Source of the DNA: Paeniglutamicibacter antarcticus
GTDB lineage: Bacteria > Actinomycetota > Actinomycetes > Actinomycetales > Micrococcaceae
Reading direction: 5' to 3'
DNA: 64,000 bases
Assembly: GCF_900010755.1 (NCBI RefSeq)
Contig: NZ_CZJT01000103.1
Coordinates: 351,053-415,052, forward strand
The number at the start of each line of letters is the position of its first letter. Position 1 is the first letter of the stretch. Of the stretch, positions 34,789 to 43,524 are shown piece by piece. The translations under genes and the position numbers were made by a program. The notes below the pieces were generated by a model. The model searched no databases. It had not been told where the DNA came from and saw only the letters and a program-made list of their open reading frames with translations.

Positions 34789-35145
34789 TTATTCCGAAGA
34801 ATCGCCCGTGGTGCTAATCACACGCTCTTCTCGGTGTTGCGCGATGACCTGATGCAACCTGTCAATCTCCCCCGCAAGCACGTCCAGGACCTCGTCGACC
34901 TGGTCGCAGCGATACCCGCGCAGCGCGAGCGAAAAGGCAACGGATTCGATATCAGCTGAGCTCGGCGTGCCCGGCAGCAATACCGGCGGCAGCGTGGCAA
35001 CCGGCTCAACAAGTCCCTGGATCGGTCCACGCACCGGGGCAAACCGCGCCCCCTTGCCGTACGCGCGGGCGCGAACGGTGCCGACACTCAGGAGCACCGC
35101 GGCGCCCAGCACCAAAATCGCCAGGACCAGTAAAAGATAAACCAT
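34789..35145 (-). CDS. Membrane-anchored DivIVA-domain-like protein
   Basis: 118 residues. An N-terminal membrane helix (VYLLLVLAILVLGAAVLLSV) is followed by a Pro-rich linker and a DivIVA-like block near 70-100 (ESVAFSLALRGYRCDQVDEVLDVLAGEIDRL), a short coiled-coil start. It may act at the division or growth site, but this rests on the domain resemblance alone. It is upstream of DUF3117 on the same strand, with a 107-bp gap. The start is the ATG at 35145 with AGGAATGG upstream. Confidence 0.75.
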   Translation of the reverse strand: MVYLLLVLAILVLGAAVLLSVGTVRARAYGKGARFAPVRGPIQGLVEPVATLPPVLLPGTPSSADIESVAFSLALRGYRCDQVDEVLDVLAGEIDRLHQVIAQHREERVISTTGDSSE

Positions 35146-35193
35146 GTTCCATTCCTATTTATTGCGCGCGGATTCTATGTTGCCCATAGACAC

Positions 35194-35216
35194 CCCGCCC
35201 CAAAGGCTGGGGCGGG
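35194..35216 (-). terminator. Hairpin after the LOG-family gene
   Basis: CCCGCCCC and GGGGCGGG are separated by 7 nt and lie just after the stop at 35219. There is no clear U-run, so termination strength is uncertain. Confidence 0.55.
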
Positions 35217-35218
35217 AT

Positions 35219-36007
35219 TCAGTCAGATGCAGTGAATCCGCTGCCGCGGGCCGAGTTCACGACAATGCGAACGGCTTCCTCAACGTCATCGGTCAACTGA
35301 ATCAGATCCAGGTCCGACACGGATATCGCACCCTCGTCAGCCACCGTGTTGCGCAGCCACTGAAGCAGCGGGCTCCAGTAATCGATGCCAACCAACACGA
35401 TCGGGAAGCCAGTGACCTTCTCGGTCTGCACCAACGTCACTGCCTCAAAGAGCTCATCAAGGGTTCCGTAGCCGCCGGGCAGCACAATGAATCCCTGCGA
35501 GTACTTCACGAACATGGTTTTGCGGGCAAAGAAGTAGCGGAAGTTGATGCCCAAATCGACCCACTCGTTCAGCCCGGTCTCAAAGGGAAGTTCGATGCCA
35601 AGGCCCACCGATACGCCGCCGGCCTGGAAAGCGCCCTTGTTTGCCGCCTCCATGGCGCCGGGGCCTCCCCCTGTGATCACAGCAACCCCGGCTTCGGCGA
35701 TCAAGGCGCCAATCTTTTCTGCTTGGGCATAGCGCGAGGACTCCCGTGCGGTGCGTGCCGAGCCGAAAACGCTGATCGCCGCTCCCAGGCCGGCGAGTGT
35801 GCCAAATCCTTCGACGAATTCGCTCTGGATCCTCAGCACTCGCCACGGGTCGGTGTGGGTGAAGTCCCCACTGTCATGCGAATCCAGCAAATACCGGTCT
35901 GACTGGGGCGCCTTTGCTTGGTCGCGGCGCAACACCACGGACCCCTTGCGACGCGACGGGACGGGCGCGGAATCAACACTTTTAGGCTGCAGGTTCTGGC
36001 GTGGCAT
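35219..36007 (-). CDS. LOG-family (TIGR00730) nucleotide phosphoribohydrolase-like protein
   Basis: 262 residues. The Rossmann-like lysine-decarboxylase-type fold has [20 protein letters not shown], the motif [17 protein letters not shown], and the family signature [13 protein letters not shown]. Such proteins hydrolyse nucleoside 5'-monophosphates, including cytokinin precursors, to base and ribose phosphate. The first 60 residues are a polar extension. The start at 36007 is chosen because it lies seven bases after TACAGT; the GTG/ATG further upstream at 36058 has no support. Divergent from gluA. Confidence 0.87.
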   Translation of the reverse strand: MPRQNLQPKSVDSAPVPSRRKGSVVLRRDQAKAPQSDRYLLDSHDSGDFTHTDPWRVLRIQSEFVEGFGTLAGLGAAISVFGSARTARESSRYAQAEKIGALIAEAGVAVITGGGPGAMEAANKGAFQAGGVSVGLGIELPFETGLNEWVDLGINFRYFFARKTMFVKYSQGFIVLPGGYGTLDELFEAVTLVQTEKVTGFPIVLVGIDYWSPLLQWLRNTVADEGAISVSDLDLIQLTDDVEEAVRIVVNSARGSGFTASD

Positions 36008-36014
36008 GTTTCCC

Positions 36015-36020
36015 ACTGTA
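36015..36020 (-). promoter_or_regulatory. -10 box of LOG-family gene (leaderless)
   Basis: TACAGT on the minus strand, seven bases before the ATG at 36007. Confidence 0.45.
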
Positions 36021-36073
36021 TCGGCAATACCCGGCCCCACAGGCTGCGTCGCAAACATTTTAGGAAACGATTT

Positions 36074-36124
36074 GGCAAAGTTGCCCCAAAAACTGCCAAT
36101 GATTCAGCTCACATCGGCTAAGGT
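36074..36124 (+). promoter_or_regulatory. gluABCD promoter with inverted repeat
   Basis: TAAGGT (36119-36124) lies seven bases before the gluA ATG. Upstream, GGCAA-AG-TTGCC (36074-36085) is an inverted repeat that could be an operator for glutamate or nitrogen control. Confidence 0.4.
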
Positions 36125-36131
36125 CTTTCAC

Positions 36132-36908
36132 ATGAGCACCAATTCCCATGAGAGTAGCGCTGGGTCGACCCTGACTCCGATCGTCAAGCTATCCGACGTC
36201 AACAAGCACTACGGCCCTTTGCATGTTCTGCAGAACATCAACCTTGAAGTCTCCAAGGGTGAGGTTGTCGTTGTCCTGGGACCCTCGGGTTCCGGCAAAT
36301 CGACCTTGTGCCGAACCATCAACCGACTTGAAACCATCGACGACGGAACCATCCAGATCGACGGCGAAGTCCTTCCCGATGAGGGCAAGGCGCTGGCAAA
36401 CCTGCGTGCCGATGTCGGCATGGTTTTCCAGTCCTTCAACCTCTTCGCGCACAAATCCATTTTGGAAAACGTGACACTTGGCCCCATCAAGGTCAAGGGC
36501 ATGAAGAAGGCAGAGGCCGAAACGCTGGCCATGTCCCTGCTCGAACGCGTCGGCGTCGCCAACCAGAAGGACAAGCTTCCGGCACAGCTTTCCGGCGGAC
36601 AGCAGCAGCGCGTGGCCATCGCCCGCGCACTGGCCATGCGCCCGAAGGTCATGCTCTTTGACGAGCCAACCTCCGCGCTGGACCCGGAAATGATCAATGA
36701 AGTCTTGGACACCATGATCGGCCTGGCCAAGGAGGGCATGACGATGATCGTTGTCACCCACGAGATGGGCTTCGCCCGCAAGGCCGCAGACCGCGTCATC
36801 TTCATGGCCGACGGGCAGATCGTTGAAGAAGCCACCCCGGAGCAGTTCTTCACGAACCCGCAGAGCGCACGTGCCAAGGACTTCCTTGGCAAACTCATCA
36901 CCAACTAA
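36132..36908 (+). CDS. gluA: Glutamate ABC transporter ATP-binding protein
   Basis: 258 residues, an amino-acid-type ABC ATPase. Walker A is [10 protein letters not shown] near residue 50, the signature [15 protein letters not shown] is near 154, Walker B is [14 protein letters not shown], and the switch histidine is in VVTHEMGF. It energises uptake through the two permeases encoded downstream. First gene of the gluABCD operon. The ATG at 36132 follows a TAAGGT -10 box by seven bases; frames extending upstream overlap the LOG promoter. Confidence 0.93.
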   Translation: MSTNSHESSAGSTLTPIVKLSDVNKHYGPLHVLQNINLEVSKGEVVVVLGPSGSGKSTLCRTINRLETIDDGTIQIDGEVLPDEGKALANLRADVGMVFQSFNLFAHKSILENVTLGPIKVKGMKKAEAETLAMSLLERVGVANQKDKLPAQLSGGQQQRVAIARALAMRPKVMLFDEPTSALDPEMINEVLDTMIGLAKEGMTMIVVTHEMGFARKAADRVIFMADGQIVEEATPEQFFTNPQSARAKDFLGKLITN

Positions 36909-36978
36909 AACCGTTTCGCACCTTTTGAAGTAAACCGGACGGGAAACTCGCTCCCGTCCAGAAAACCAAGGAGAACCA

Positions 36979-37797
36979 ATGCGCAAGACACGCATCGCAG
37001 CCGTGGCCGCCATGGCCGCAGTGGCAGCACTGACCCTCAGCGCCTGTGGCGGCGGAGGCGGCGCCGCCTCCGACAAAATCAAGATCGGCATTAAGTTCGA
37101 CCAGCCGGGCGTCGGCTTCAAGGACGGCGACACCTACAAGGGCTTCGACGTTGATGTCGCCAAGTACGTTGCAAACGAGCTGGGCTTCCCGGCGGATAAG
37201 ATCGAATTCATTTCGACCCCGTCGGCTAACCGCGAAACCGCCCTGCAGAACAAGCAGGTCGACATGATCTTCGCGTCGTACTCGATCACCGACAAGCGCA
37301 AGGAATCGGTCGCATTCGCCGGACCGTACCTGATCGCCGGCCAGGACCTTTTGGTTCCGGTTGATTCAACGATCGCCGGCCCTGAGGACCTGACAGGCAA
37401 GACCCTTTGCTCGGTCACCGGTTCCACCTCGGCTCAGAAGGTCAAGGACTTGATCCCGGGCGTCAAGCTGCAGGAGCAGTCGGGCTACGCCGAATGCCTC
37501 GGCGGAATGTCCGGCGGCACCATCGACGCCGTCACCACCGATGACATCATCCTTGCAGGTCTGGCCGCACAGCCGGCCAACGCAGGCAAGTTCAAGGTTG
37601 TCGGCAAGCCGTTCTCGGAAGAAAAGTACGGAGTGGGCCTGAACAAGGAGTCCACCAAGTGCGCCGACATCAACAAGGCCATCGAAAAGATGATCACCTC
37701 CGGTGACTGGGAGAAGGCCATCAAGGCCAACACCGAGGGCACCGGCTACGTCCCGAACCCGGCCCTGAACCCGCCGAAGATGGATCCCTGCGCCTAA
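36979..37797 (+). CDS. gluB: Glutamate-binding lipoprotein of the ABC transporter
   Basis: 272 residues. A signal peptide ends in the lipobox LSAC, so it is anchored to the outer face of the membrane. The solute-binding fold (SBP_bac_3) is seen as FKDGDTYKGFDVDVAKYVANELG, FASYSITDKRKESVAFAGPY and GTIDAVTTDDIILAG. Four cysteines outside the lipobox could form disulfides. A very good ribosome site (AAGGAG) precedes the ATG. It is separated from gluC by an intra-operon hairpin. Confidence 0.93.
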   Translation: MRKTRIAAVAAMAAVAALTLSACGGGGGAASDKIKIGIKFDQPGVGFKDGDTYKGFDVDVAKYVANELGFPADKIEFISTPSANRETALQNKQVDMIFASYSITDKRKESVAFAGPYLIAGQDLLVPVDSTIAGPEDLTGKTLCSVTGSTSAQKVKDLIPGVKLQEQSGYAECLGGMSGGTIDAVTTDDIILAGLAAQPANAGKFKVVGKPFSEEKYGVGLNKESTKCADINKAIEKMITSGDWEKAIKANTEGTGYVPNPALNPPKMDPCA

Positions 37798-37818
37798 CCC
37801 ACGCGTCATTTCCTTCAG

Positions 37819-37856
37819 AATGTGTGCCCCTGTCCGGTTCGGCGGGGGCACACATT
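37819..37856 (+). terminator. Intra-operon hairpin between gluB and gluC
   Basis: A 12-bp perfect stem (37819-37830 with 37845-37856) and a short GTTCT tail lie in the 106-bp gluB-gluC gap. It probably stabilises the gluB end or lowers permease expression. Confidence 0.65.
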
Positions 37857-37903
37857 GTTCTACCGCTTCGGTCCTGCGGGACCGCTGAAATCGAGGCAGA
37901 ATT

Positions 37904-38581
37904 ATGGAGAAGTACCTCTCCCTGTTCACCCAGTACAACATCCCCGCCGCGTTCTGGGTCAATATCCAGCTGACCTTCTGGGCCGCCATCGGCGCCCTGG
38001 TCGTGGGCACGATCCTTGCGTTGATGCGGATCTCCCCCGTACGCAGCTTCGCCGTCTTTGGCACCAGCTACGTGAACATCATCCGAAACACCCCGCTGAC
38101 GATCATCCTGCTCTTCGGTGTGCTGGCCCTGTACAACCAGTTGGGCTTCACGCTCTCGGATGATTTCAACCAGAACTTCTTCAACCTCGCGGTCATGGGC
38201 CTGGCGATTTACCATGCAGCCTTTGTGTGCGAGGCCATCCGCTCCGGCGTCAACACGGTGCCCGTCGGTCAGGCGGAAGCCGCCCGCGCCATCGGCCTGA
38301 GCTTCCTGCCCGCCGCGCGCGAGGTCATCCTGCCCCAGGCATTCCGCGGCGCAGTGGTCCCGCTGGGCAACGTCCTCATCGCGTTGATCAAGAACTCGAC
38401 GGTTGCAGCGGTCAGCTCCGTGGCAATCGAAGCATCCTCGATCATGAAGACGATGCTCGAATTCGAGTCCAACCTGATCATCCCGATCTTCGCGACCTTC
38501 GCCATGGGCTTTGTCATTATCGTCATCCCGGTTGGCCTGCTGACCACCTGGCTCTCCAAGAAACTGGCGGTGGCCCGATGA
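37904..38581 (+). CDS. gluC: Glutamate ABC transporter permease
   Basis: 225 residues of the His/Glu/Gln-type permease family. Membrane helices are clear, and the EAA loop reads EAARAIGLSFLPAAREVILPQAFRGAVVPLGN, which docks onto the GluA ATPase. FWVNIQLTFWAAIGALVVGTILALMR forms the first helix. The gluD ATG overlaps its stop (ATGA), so both permease subunits are made together. Confidence 0.93.
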   Translation: MEKYLSLFTQYNIPAAFWVNIQLTFWAAIGALVVGTILALMRISPVRSFAVFGTSYVNIIRNTPLTIILLFGVLALYNQLGFTLSDDFNQNFFNLAVMGLAIYHAAFVCEAIRSGVNTVPVGQAEAARAIGLSFLPAAREVILPQAFRGAVVPLGNVLIALIKNSTVAAVSSVAIEASSIMKTMLEFESNLIIPIFATFAMGFVIIVIPVGLLTTWLSKKLAVAR

Positions 38582-39477
38582 GCGCATCAGTCCTTTTTGA
38601 CACACCCGGCCCCAAGGCCAAACAACGCATCCTGGTTATCAACATCCTCGGCGTCCTGCTCATCGCGGGCCTGCTGTACGTGGTGATTTCCGGGCTTGCC
38701 GCCAAGGGACAGATGGAGGCTTCGTTGTGGGCCTCGCTGTTCACGGCAAACGCGTGGGAGAACTTCCTGCTGCCCGGCCTGCTGAACACGCTCAAGGCCG
38801 CCGGCCTGGGCATTGTGCTCTCGGTGGCCTTCGGCTTGGCCTTCGGCATGGGCCTGCTCTCCGAGGTCAAGGTCCTGCGCTGGTTCTCCACGGTCATCGT
38901 GGAGTTCTTCAGGGCCGTCCCGGTCCTGCTGATGATCGTGTTCTTCAACATCCTGCTGGCCCGCAGCGGGGTCGTCAACGGCACCGATGCACCCTTCTGG
39001 GCAGTGGTCATCTCGTTGATGCTCTACAACGGTTCGGTGGTAGCCGAGCTGGTGCGATCCGGCGTGCGCAACCTGCCCAAGGGGCAGCGTGAGGCCGGCA
39101 TTGCCATCGGCCTGACGACCACCCAGTCGCTGCGCCTGATCGAGATCCCGCAGGCGCTGGTGGCTATGCTGCCGGCATTGATCGGCCAGTTCGTGGTCAT
39201 CTTGAAGGACTCGGCCCTGGGCTACATCGTTGGGTTCACCGAGTTGCTGTTCTACTCGCGCACCTTCGCCTCGGCCAACGGCAACATGCTCCAGGCACTG
39301 TTGCTGGCAGCTGCGATCTTCATCGTCATCAACTTTGCCCTCGGCAAGCTGGCGGAAATCGTTTCCCGCCGCCTGAGCAGCCGGATGCCGCATGACAAGC
39401 CGGCGGATCCCACGGGGGCCGCCATCGCAGCCGACATCGAGGCTCCGCTGGCCCCTCCCGGGGACCAGCTGAAGTAA
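38578..39477 (+). CDS. gluD: Glutamate ABC transporter permease, second subunit
   Basis: 299 residues. A helix of about 20 residues near the N-terminus is followed by the permease core with TLKAAGLGIVLSVAFGLAFGMG and an EAA-like loop (GQREAGIAIGLTTTQSLRLIEIPQALVAMLPALIGQ). The last 40 residues are a polar Pro/Ala-rich tail. Pairs with GluC in one heterodimeric channel. The operon ends at the terminator at 39528. Confidence 0.92.
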   Translation: MSASVLFDTPGPKAKQRILVINILGVLLIAGLLYVVISGLAAKGQMEASLWASLFTANAWENFLLPGLLNTLKAAGLGIVLSVAFGLAFGMGLLSEVKVLRWFSTVIVEFFRAVPVLLMIVFFNILLARSGVVNGTDAPFWAVVISLMLYNGSVVAELVRSGVRNLPKGQREAGIAIGLTTTQSLRLIEIPQALVAMLPALIGQFVVILKDSALGYIVGFTELLFYSRTFASANGNMLQALLLAAAIFIVINFALGKLAEIVSRRLSSRMPHDKPADPTGAAIAADIEAPLAPPGDQLK

Positions 39478-39527
39478 CAAGCACGTGAAGTAGCAAGAAA
39501 GCAACATCCACCTGCACGGCAGATGAC

Positions 39528-39573
39528 GATGCCGCCGGATCCGCACCTTGAAAGGTGCGGATCTGGCGGCATC
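39528..39573. terminator. Bidirectional terminator after gluD
   Basis: A 22-bp stem with one mismatch (39528-39549 with 39552-39573), between convergent gluD and dapE. Confidence 0.85.
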
Positions 39574-39598
39574 GTTGGTTAATGCACGAATCCGGGGT

Positions 39599-40750
39599 TT
39601 ACGCCCCGGCCAGCCAGCGGCGCAGCGTGTCCAGGCACTGGCGGATGGCATCGGCGCTGACATGTTCGTCATCCGAATGCGCCAGCAGGGCATCGCCCGG
39701 GCCGAAGTTCACCGCGGGCACCCCGAGTTCGGAGAAGCGCGCAACATCGGTCCACCCGTATTTAGGCAAGGGTTCCTGCCCGACGGTTGCAACAAACGAT
39801 GCGGCGGCCGGGTGGTTCAGCCCGGGGCGGGCGCCGGGGGCACCGTCGGTGCGGATGATTTCGAAGCCCTTGAACAGCTCGAAGACGTGCGCCTCCGCCG
39901 CGTCAACATCCTTGTCCGGGGCGAAGCGGTAATTGACCTCCACCTCGCAGAAGTCAGGGATCACGTTTCCTGCGATGCCGCCGGAAATGCCCACGGCATT
40001 CAGCGATTCGCGGTAGGCAAGCCCGTCGACGTCAACCGTCTGCGGTTCGTAGGCGGCAAGCACAGCAAGCACCGGGGCCGCGGCGTGGATGGCGTTCTCC
40101 CCCATCCACGCGCGGGCCGAATGCGCCGCGACGCCGCGGGTGCGCACTCGGTAACGGGAGGTGCCGTTGCAGCCGCCCTCGACGGTCCCGTTGGTGGGTT
40201 CGAGCAGGATGGCGAAGTCCCCGCCGAGGATTTCCGGGCAGTTGCGAAAGAGCCGCCCGAGACCCGACTTGGAGCCTTCGACTTCCTCGTGGTCGTAAAA
40301 AATGTAGGTGACGTCGCGGCTTGCATCAACCAGCGAGGCGGCAAGTGCCAACTGGACGGCAACACCGCCCTTCATGTCGGTGGCGCCGCGCCCGTAGAGC
40401 GTATCCCCGTCCCAGCTCACCGGCACCGTGCCGCGGGCACCGCTGGTGGTGGGCAGCGGGACGGTGTCAAGGTGCCCGGCCAGGATCACGCGTTCGGCCT
40501 TGCCGCCCAGGGTGCGGGCCACGATGGAATCCCCGTCACGATGCACCTCAAGGTGCCCGTAGGCGCGCAACGCATCTTCGATGGCGTCGGCCAAGGCCCG
40601 TTCGTTGCCGGAAACCGACTCGATGTCCATCAGCGTCGCGGTCAACAGTGCAACGTCTTCGGTCAGGTCAAGCCGGATGGGTGCGCCCTGCCCCGGGATG
40701 CTGGATGCGGATGCTGGCACTGGTTTACCGGAAGTTGGTTCGCTATTCAC
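39599..40750 (-). CDS. dapE: Succinyl-diaminopimelate desuccinylase
   Basis: An M20-family metallohydrolase that releases succinate to give LL-diaminopimelate for lysine and peptidoglycan. 383 residues. Metal-site motifs are LAGHLDTVPLP, GRGATDMKGGVAV and IFYDHEEVEGSKSGLG; a dimerisation domain follows, and the C-terminal GPGDALLAHSDDEHV carries the last histidine ligand. The GTG at 40750 lies six bases after TAATCT, so the mRNA is likely leaderless. It shares a 40-bp divergent promoter region with dapD, which supplies its substrate path. Confidence 0.93.
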   Translation of the reverse strand: MNSEPTSGKPVPASASSIPGQGAPIRLDLTEDVALLTATLMDIESVSGNERALADAIEDALRAYGHLEVHRDGDSIVARTLGGKAERVILAGHLDTVPLPTTSGARGTVPVSWDGDTLYGRGATDMKGGVAVQLALAASLVDASRDVTYIFYDHEEVEGSKSGLGRLFRNCPEILGGDFAILLEPTNGTVEGGCNGTSRYRVRTRGVAAHSARAWMGENAIHAAAPVLAVLAAYEPQTVDVDGLAYRESLNAVGISGGIAGNVIPDFCEVEVNYRFAPDKDVDAAEAHVFELFKGFEIIRTDGAPGARPGLNHPAAASFVATVGQEPLPKYGWTDVARFSELGVPAVNFGPGDALLAHSDDEHVSADAIRQCLDTLRRWLAGA

Positions 40751-40756
40751 AAACCC

Positions 40757-40762
40757 AGATTA
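40757..40762 (-). promoter_or_regulatory. -10 box of dapE (leaderless)
   Basis: TAATCT on the minus strand, six bases before the GTG at 40750. Confidence 0.55.
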
Positions 40763-40778
40763 GTACCTGCTGCCGCGT

Positions 40779-40784
40779 TAGGAT
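40779..40784 (+). promoter_or_regulatory. -10 box of dapD (leaderless)
   Basis: TAGGAT six bases before the dapD ATG. The two divergent -10 boxes are only 16 bp apart, so the polymerases would compete. Confidence 0.55.
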
Positions 40785-40790
40785 TGATTC

Positions 40791-41756
40791 ATGACTTCAC
40801 TGGACGACCGCACCACCGATACCCGCCTTCCACTGCGCCTTGCCTCTGCCCATGGCCTGGCAACCTACGCCGACGACGGCTCGGTGCTCGATGTGTGGTT
40901 CCCGGACCCGCGTATGGGCACCCTTGATGACGCAGACAAGCTCACCGGGGAGCTTGCCGCCGCAGCGGCCGCCGGCGCAGATCCCCAGCGCGGCACCACC
41001 CAGGGCGTGGTGTCCCTGGAAATCGACGTGGATGTTGCCCCCGCCGACACCGCAGATGTGTGGCTGCGCCTGCACCTGCTCTCCCACCGTTTGGTGGCCC
41101 CCAATGAGGTCAACCTCGATGGCGCCTTCGGCCTGCTGAACAACGTGGTGTGGACCAACTTCGGCCCCTGCGCCGTGGCGGATTTCGAAACCACCAGGTT
41201 ACGCCTGCGCAGCCGCGGGGTGCTCAATGTCTTTGGCGTGGACAAGTTCCCGCGCATGCTTGACTACGTGGTTCCCTCGGGCGTGCGCATTGCCGATGCA
41301 GGGCGCGTGCGCCTGGGTGCCCACTTGGCCCCCGGGACCACCGTCATGCATGAAGGTTTCGTGAATTTCAATGCCGGCACCTTGGGCACGTCGATGGTCG
41401 AGGGCCGCATTTCCGCCTCGGTGGTTGTGGGAAACGGTTCCGATGTCGGCGGCGGCGCCTCCATCATGGGCACGCTCTCCGGAGGCGGCAAGGAACGCAT
41501 CACCATCGGTGAACGCGTGCTGCTGGGCGCCAACTCCGGGGTCGGCATCTCCATCGGCGATGATTCCGTGGTGGAGGCCGGGCTCTACGTCACCGCAGGC
41601 ACCCGCGTGCAGCTTGGCGGCGACGTCGTCAAGGCAGTGGAGCTCTCCGGGGTTCCCAACCTGCTCTTCCGCCGCAACTCGCTCACCGGTGCCGTGGAGG
41701 CCTTGGCGCGCTCGGGCCAACACGTCGAATTGAACAGCGTCCTGCATGCCAACTGA
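40791..41756 (+). CDS. dapD: 2,3,4,5-tetrahydropyridine-2,6-dicarboxylate N-succinyltransferase
   Basis: Transfers succinyl from succinyl-CoA to tetrahydrodipicolinate. 321 residues, actinobacterial type. The left-handed beta-helix runs from about 170 to 290 with hexapeptide repeats ([45 protein letters not shown]), and [18 protein letters not shown] precedes it. The start is the ATG six bases after a TAGGAT box. Its stop overlaps the ATG of the next gene by 11 bp. Confidence 0.93.
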   Translation: MTSLDDRTTDTRLPLRLASAHGLATYADDGSVLDVWFPDPRMGTLDDADKLTGELAAAAAAGADPQRGTTQGVVSLEIDVDVAPADTADVWLRLHLLSHRLVAPNEVNLDGAFGLLNNVVWTNFGPCAVADFETTRLRLRSRGVLNVFGVDKFPRMLDYVVPSGVRIADAGRVRLGAHLAPGTTVMHEGFVNFNAGTLGTSMVEGRISASVVVGNGSDVGGGASIMGTLSGGGKERITIGERVLLGANSGVGISIGDDSVVEAGLYVTAGTRVQLGGDVVKAVELSGVPNLLFRRNSLTGAVEALARSGQHVELNSVLHAN

Positions 41757-42657
41757 TGCACACCAGCTGGTGCTCTCCATGGGATCGGACACCCATGGCC
41801 GGCACCACCCCCGCCACAAGCGACCCCGGAACTGGGGTCGCACCCTGACGGTGCTCGTGCTGGCCGGCGGGCTGATTGGCGGGGGGCTGTACGCAGCCAC
41901 GAACTTCATCGGCTTGAACCAGTCGATGGTGCGCGAGCGCTGCACGGCAATGGTCGGGGGCGAAAAATTCACGCTATCCCCCGACCAGGCGGCAAACGCG
42001 GCGTTGATCTCGGCGGTTGCCACCAAACGCGGGCTCACCGAGCGTGCCGCGCAGATCGGAGTGGCCACCGCCATGCAGGAATCCAAGCTCACCAACATCG
42101 ACTACGGGGACGATGCGGGACCGGATTCGCGTGGGTTGTTCCAGCAACGCCCTTCCATGGGCTGGGGCACCCAAGCGCAGGTGATGGATCCGTTGTATGC
42201 AGCCAACAGGTTCTTCCAGGAACTTGAGACCTTCGACTACGCCTCCATGGCGCTCACCGACGCTGCGCAGAAGGTCCAACGCAGCGCCTACCCGCTGGCC
42301 TACGCCAAGCACGAGTCCATGGCTAAGGCCTTTGCCAGCCCGCTGACCGGCAACGCCGACTCCGCGCTGAATTGCACCTTGCACCCGGCGGACACCGCGG
42401 GTGCCCCGAAGGCCACGCAGACAGCCTTGAAGGCAGCCACCGGCATCAGCGGGGCCACCATCGATGGGCCTCGCTTGATGGTCCCGGTGAAGGGCAAACA
42501 GGGTTGGGCGGTGGCCCAGTGGGCTGTGGCAAACGCCCAAGGTCAGAACATCGAGTCGGTTTCCTACGCGGGGCTGCTCTGGAACCGCGCCCAGGGTTCC
42601 TGGGTTCGGGCCGCCACAAGTGACGGGTACGTGGTCATCCAGCCGGCAAAGCCGTAA
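41746..42657 (+). CDS. Membrane-anchored secreted protein with lysozyme-like ES...LFQQRPS motif
   Basis: 303 residues; no standard name recognised. A basic N-terminus and one membrane helix ([18 protein letters not shown]) are followed by an outer domain. It contains [45 protein letters not shown], a pattern seen in a widespread actinobacterial secreted family that looks like a transglycosylase-type fold with the Glu in QES as candidate catalytic residue. A wall-acting role is inferred. The ATG at 41746 overlaps the dapD end; the ATG at 41779 is an alternative start. Confidence 0.72.
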   Translation: MPTDAHQLVLSMGSDTHGRHHPRHKRPRNWGRTLTVLVLAGGLIGGGLYAATNFIGLNQSMVRERCTAMVGGEKFTLSPDQAANAALISAVATKRGLTERAAQIGVATAMQESKLTNIDYGDDAGPDSRGLFQQRPSMGWGTQAQVMDPLYAANRFFQELETFDYASMALTDAAQKVQRSAYPLAYAKHESMAKAFASPLTGNADSALNCTLHPADTAGAPKATQTALKAATGISGATIDGPRLMVPVKGKQGWAVAQWAVANAQGQNIESVSYAGLLWNRAQGSWVRAATSDGYVVIQPAKP

Positions 42658-42677
42658 CTGGCTACTTGATCATTCCG

Positions 42678-43295
42678 TTACTTGATCATCCCGATGATCG
42701 GCTGCAGGTAGCTGCGGAACAGGTCTGCATCGTTGACCAGTTCCTGGCTGATCAACACGGTGTTTGGTTCCACAAACCAGGCCCTGGGTTCGGCCAGCGG
42801 CAACTCAACGATGTTCAGCTGCACGTCCTCAGCTGCTGCACCGGCCAGCTCGTGTTCGAAGAACAGCTGGGAGAAGAGGGCCGAACGCTCGGCGGTGTTC
42901 CGCCGGCAGTGCTCCTTGTACTCCCCCATCCGGTTTTGCGTCCAGATGAAGGCGTTTCCGTAATGGGCCCGCAACAGGTGCTGCAGGCTTGGGGAATCGG
43001 AGAACCTCGTGAAGTCCGGCTCCTGGTTGATTTCCAGGGAAACCTCTCCCTGGCGCAGGATGCTTTCCCACCAGCTTTGCCATTCCTGGCGTAATTCGCC
43101 GGCCGATTCCGCCGCCAGTTCCCGGGCCGCCGCGGGCTTGACCTTGGGGCTCAGCGGGGCAAGCGCGGGGGCGCCCACCGATTCGATGGCTGCCAGGTCC
43201 CTGATATACAGCGCCAGCAACATTTCACGATGGATGTCGGCCGAAACTTTCCAGCCGGGACCAGAGTCTTGAAGCATCAGGCACACTCGTTTCAC
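42678..43295 (-). CDS. Hypothetical protein
   Basis: 205 residues, no recognised family. It is soluble, with no membrane helix or signal. The sequence is rich in Glu, Arg and Trp in the middle (ELRQEWQSWWESILRQGEVSLEI) and ends in a plausible helical domain (DLFRSYLQPIIGMI). The codon pattern is GC-rich in third positions and the frame is uninterrupted, so it is a real gene. A GTG at 43295 is used; an ATG at 43280 is possible. Convergent with the upstream secreted-protein gene. Confidence 0.75.
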   Translation of the reverse strand: MKRVCLMLQDSGPGWKVSADIHREMLLALYIRDLAAIESVGAPALAPLSPKVKPAAARELAAESAGELRQEWQSWWESILRQGEVSLEINQEPDFTRFSDSPSLQHLLRAHYGNAFIWTQNRMGEYKEHCRRNTAERSALFSQLFFEHELAGAAAEDVQLNIVELPLAEPRAWFVEPNTVLISQELVNDADLFRSYLQPIIGMIK

Positions 43296-43406
43296 TCAAA
43301 CTTACGCCTACTTCAAGAATAGCCCCGAACCCCGTGGTTGGACCCGGATTCCGCCGACGCTTCGCGCCCCCTGCCGCGCTGGCCGGCACGACGGTTGCCG
43401 CTGGAC

Positions 43407-43468
43407 GCAGCAGGGCCCGTGGCTTGCCGCCTCGAATCACTCGAGGCGGGAACCCACGGGCCCTGCTG
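43407..43468 (-). terminator. Hairpin downstream of gltA
   Basis: Long, two-tiered inverted repeat: outer arms CAGCAGGGCCCGTGG / CCACGGGCCCTGCTG and an inner GCCTCGA/TCGAGGC. It lies 57 bp after the gltA stop. No U-tract follows. Confidence 0.65.
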
Positions 43469-43524
43469 GTATTAAGCATTCAGGCACTGCGACGATATCG
43501 AGTCGCAGTGCCCGCGAACCGGGA

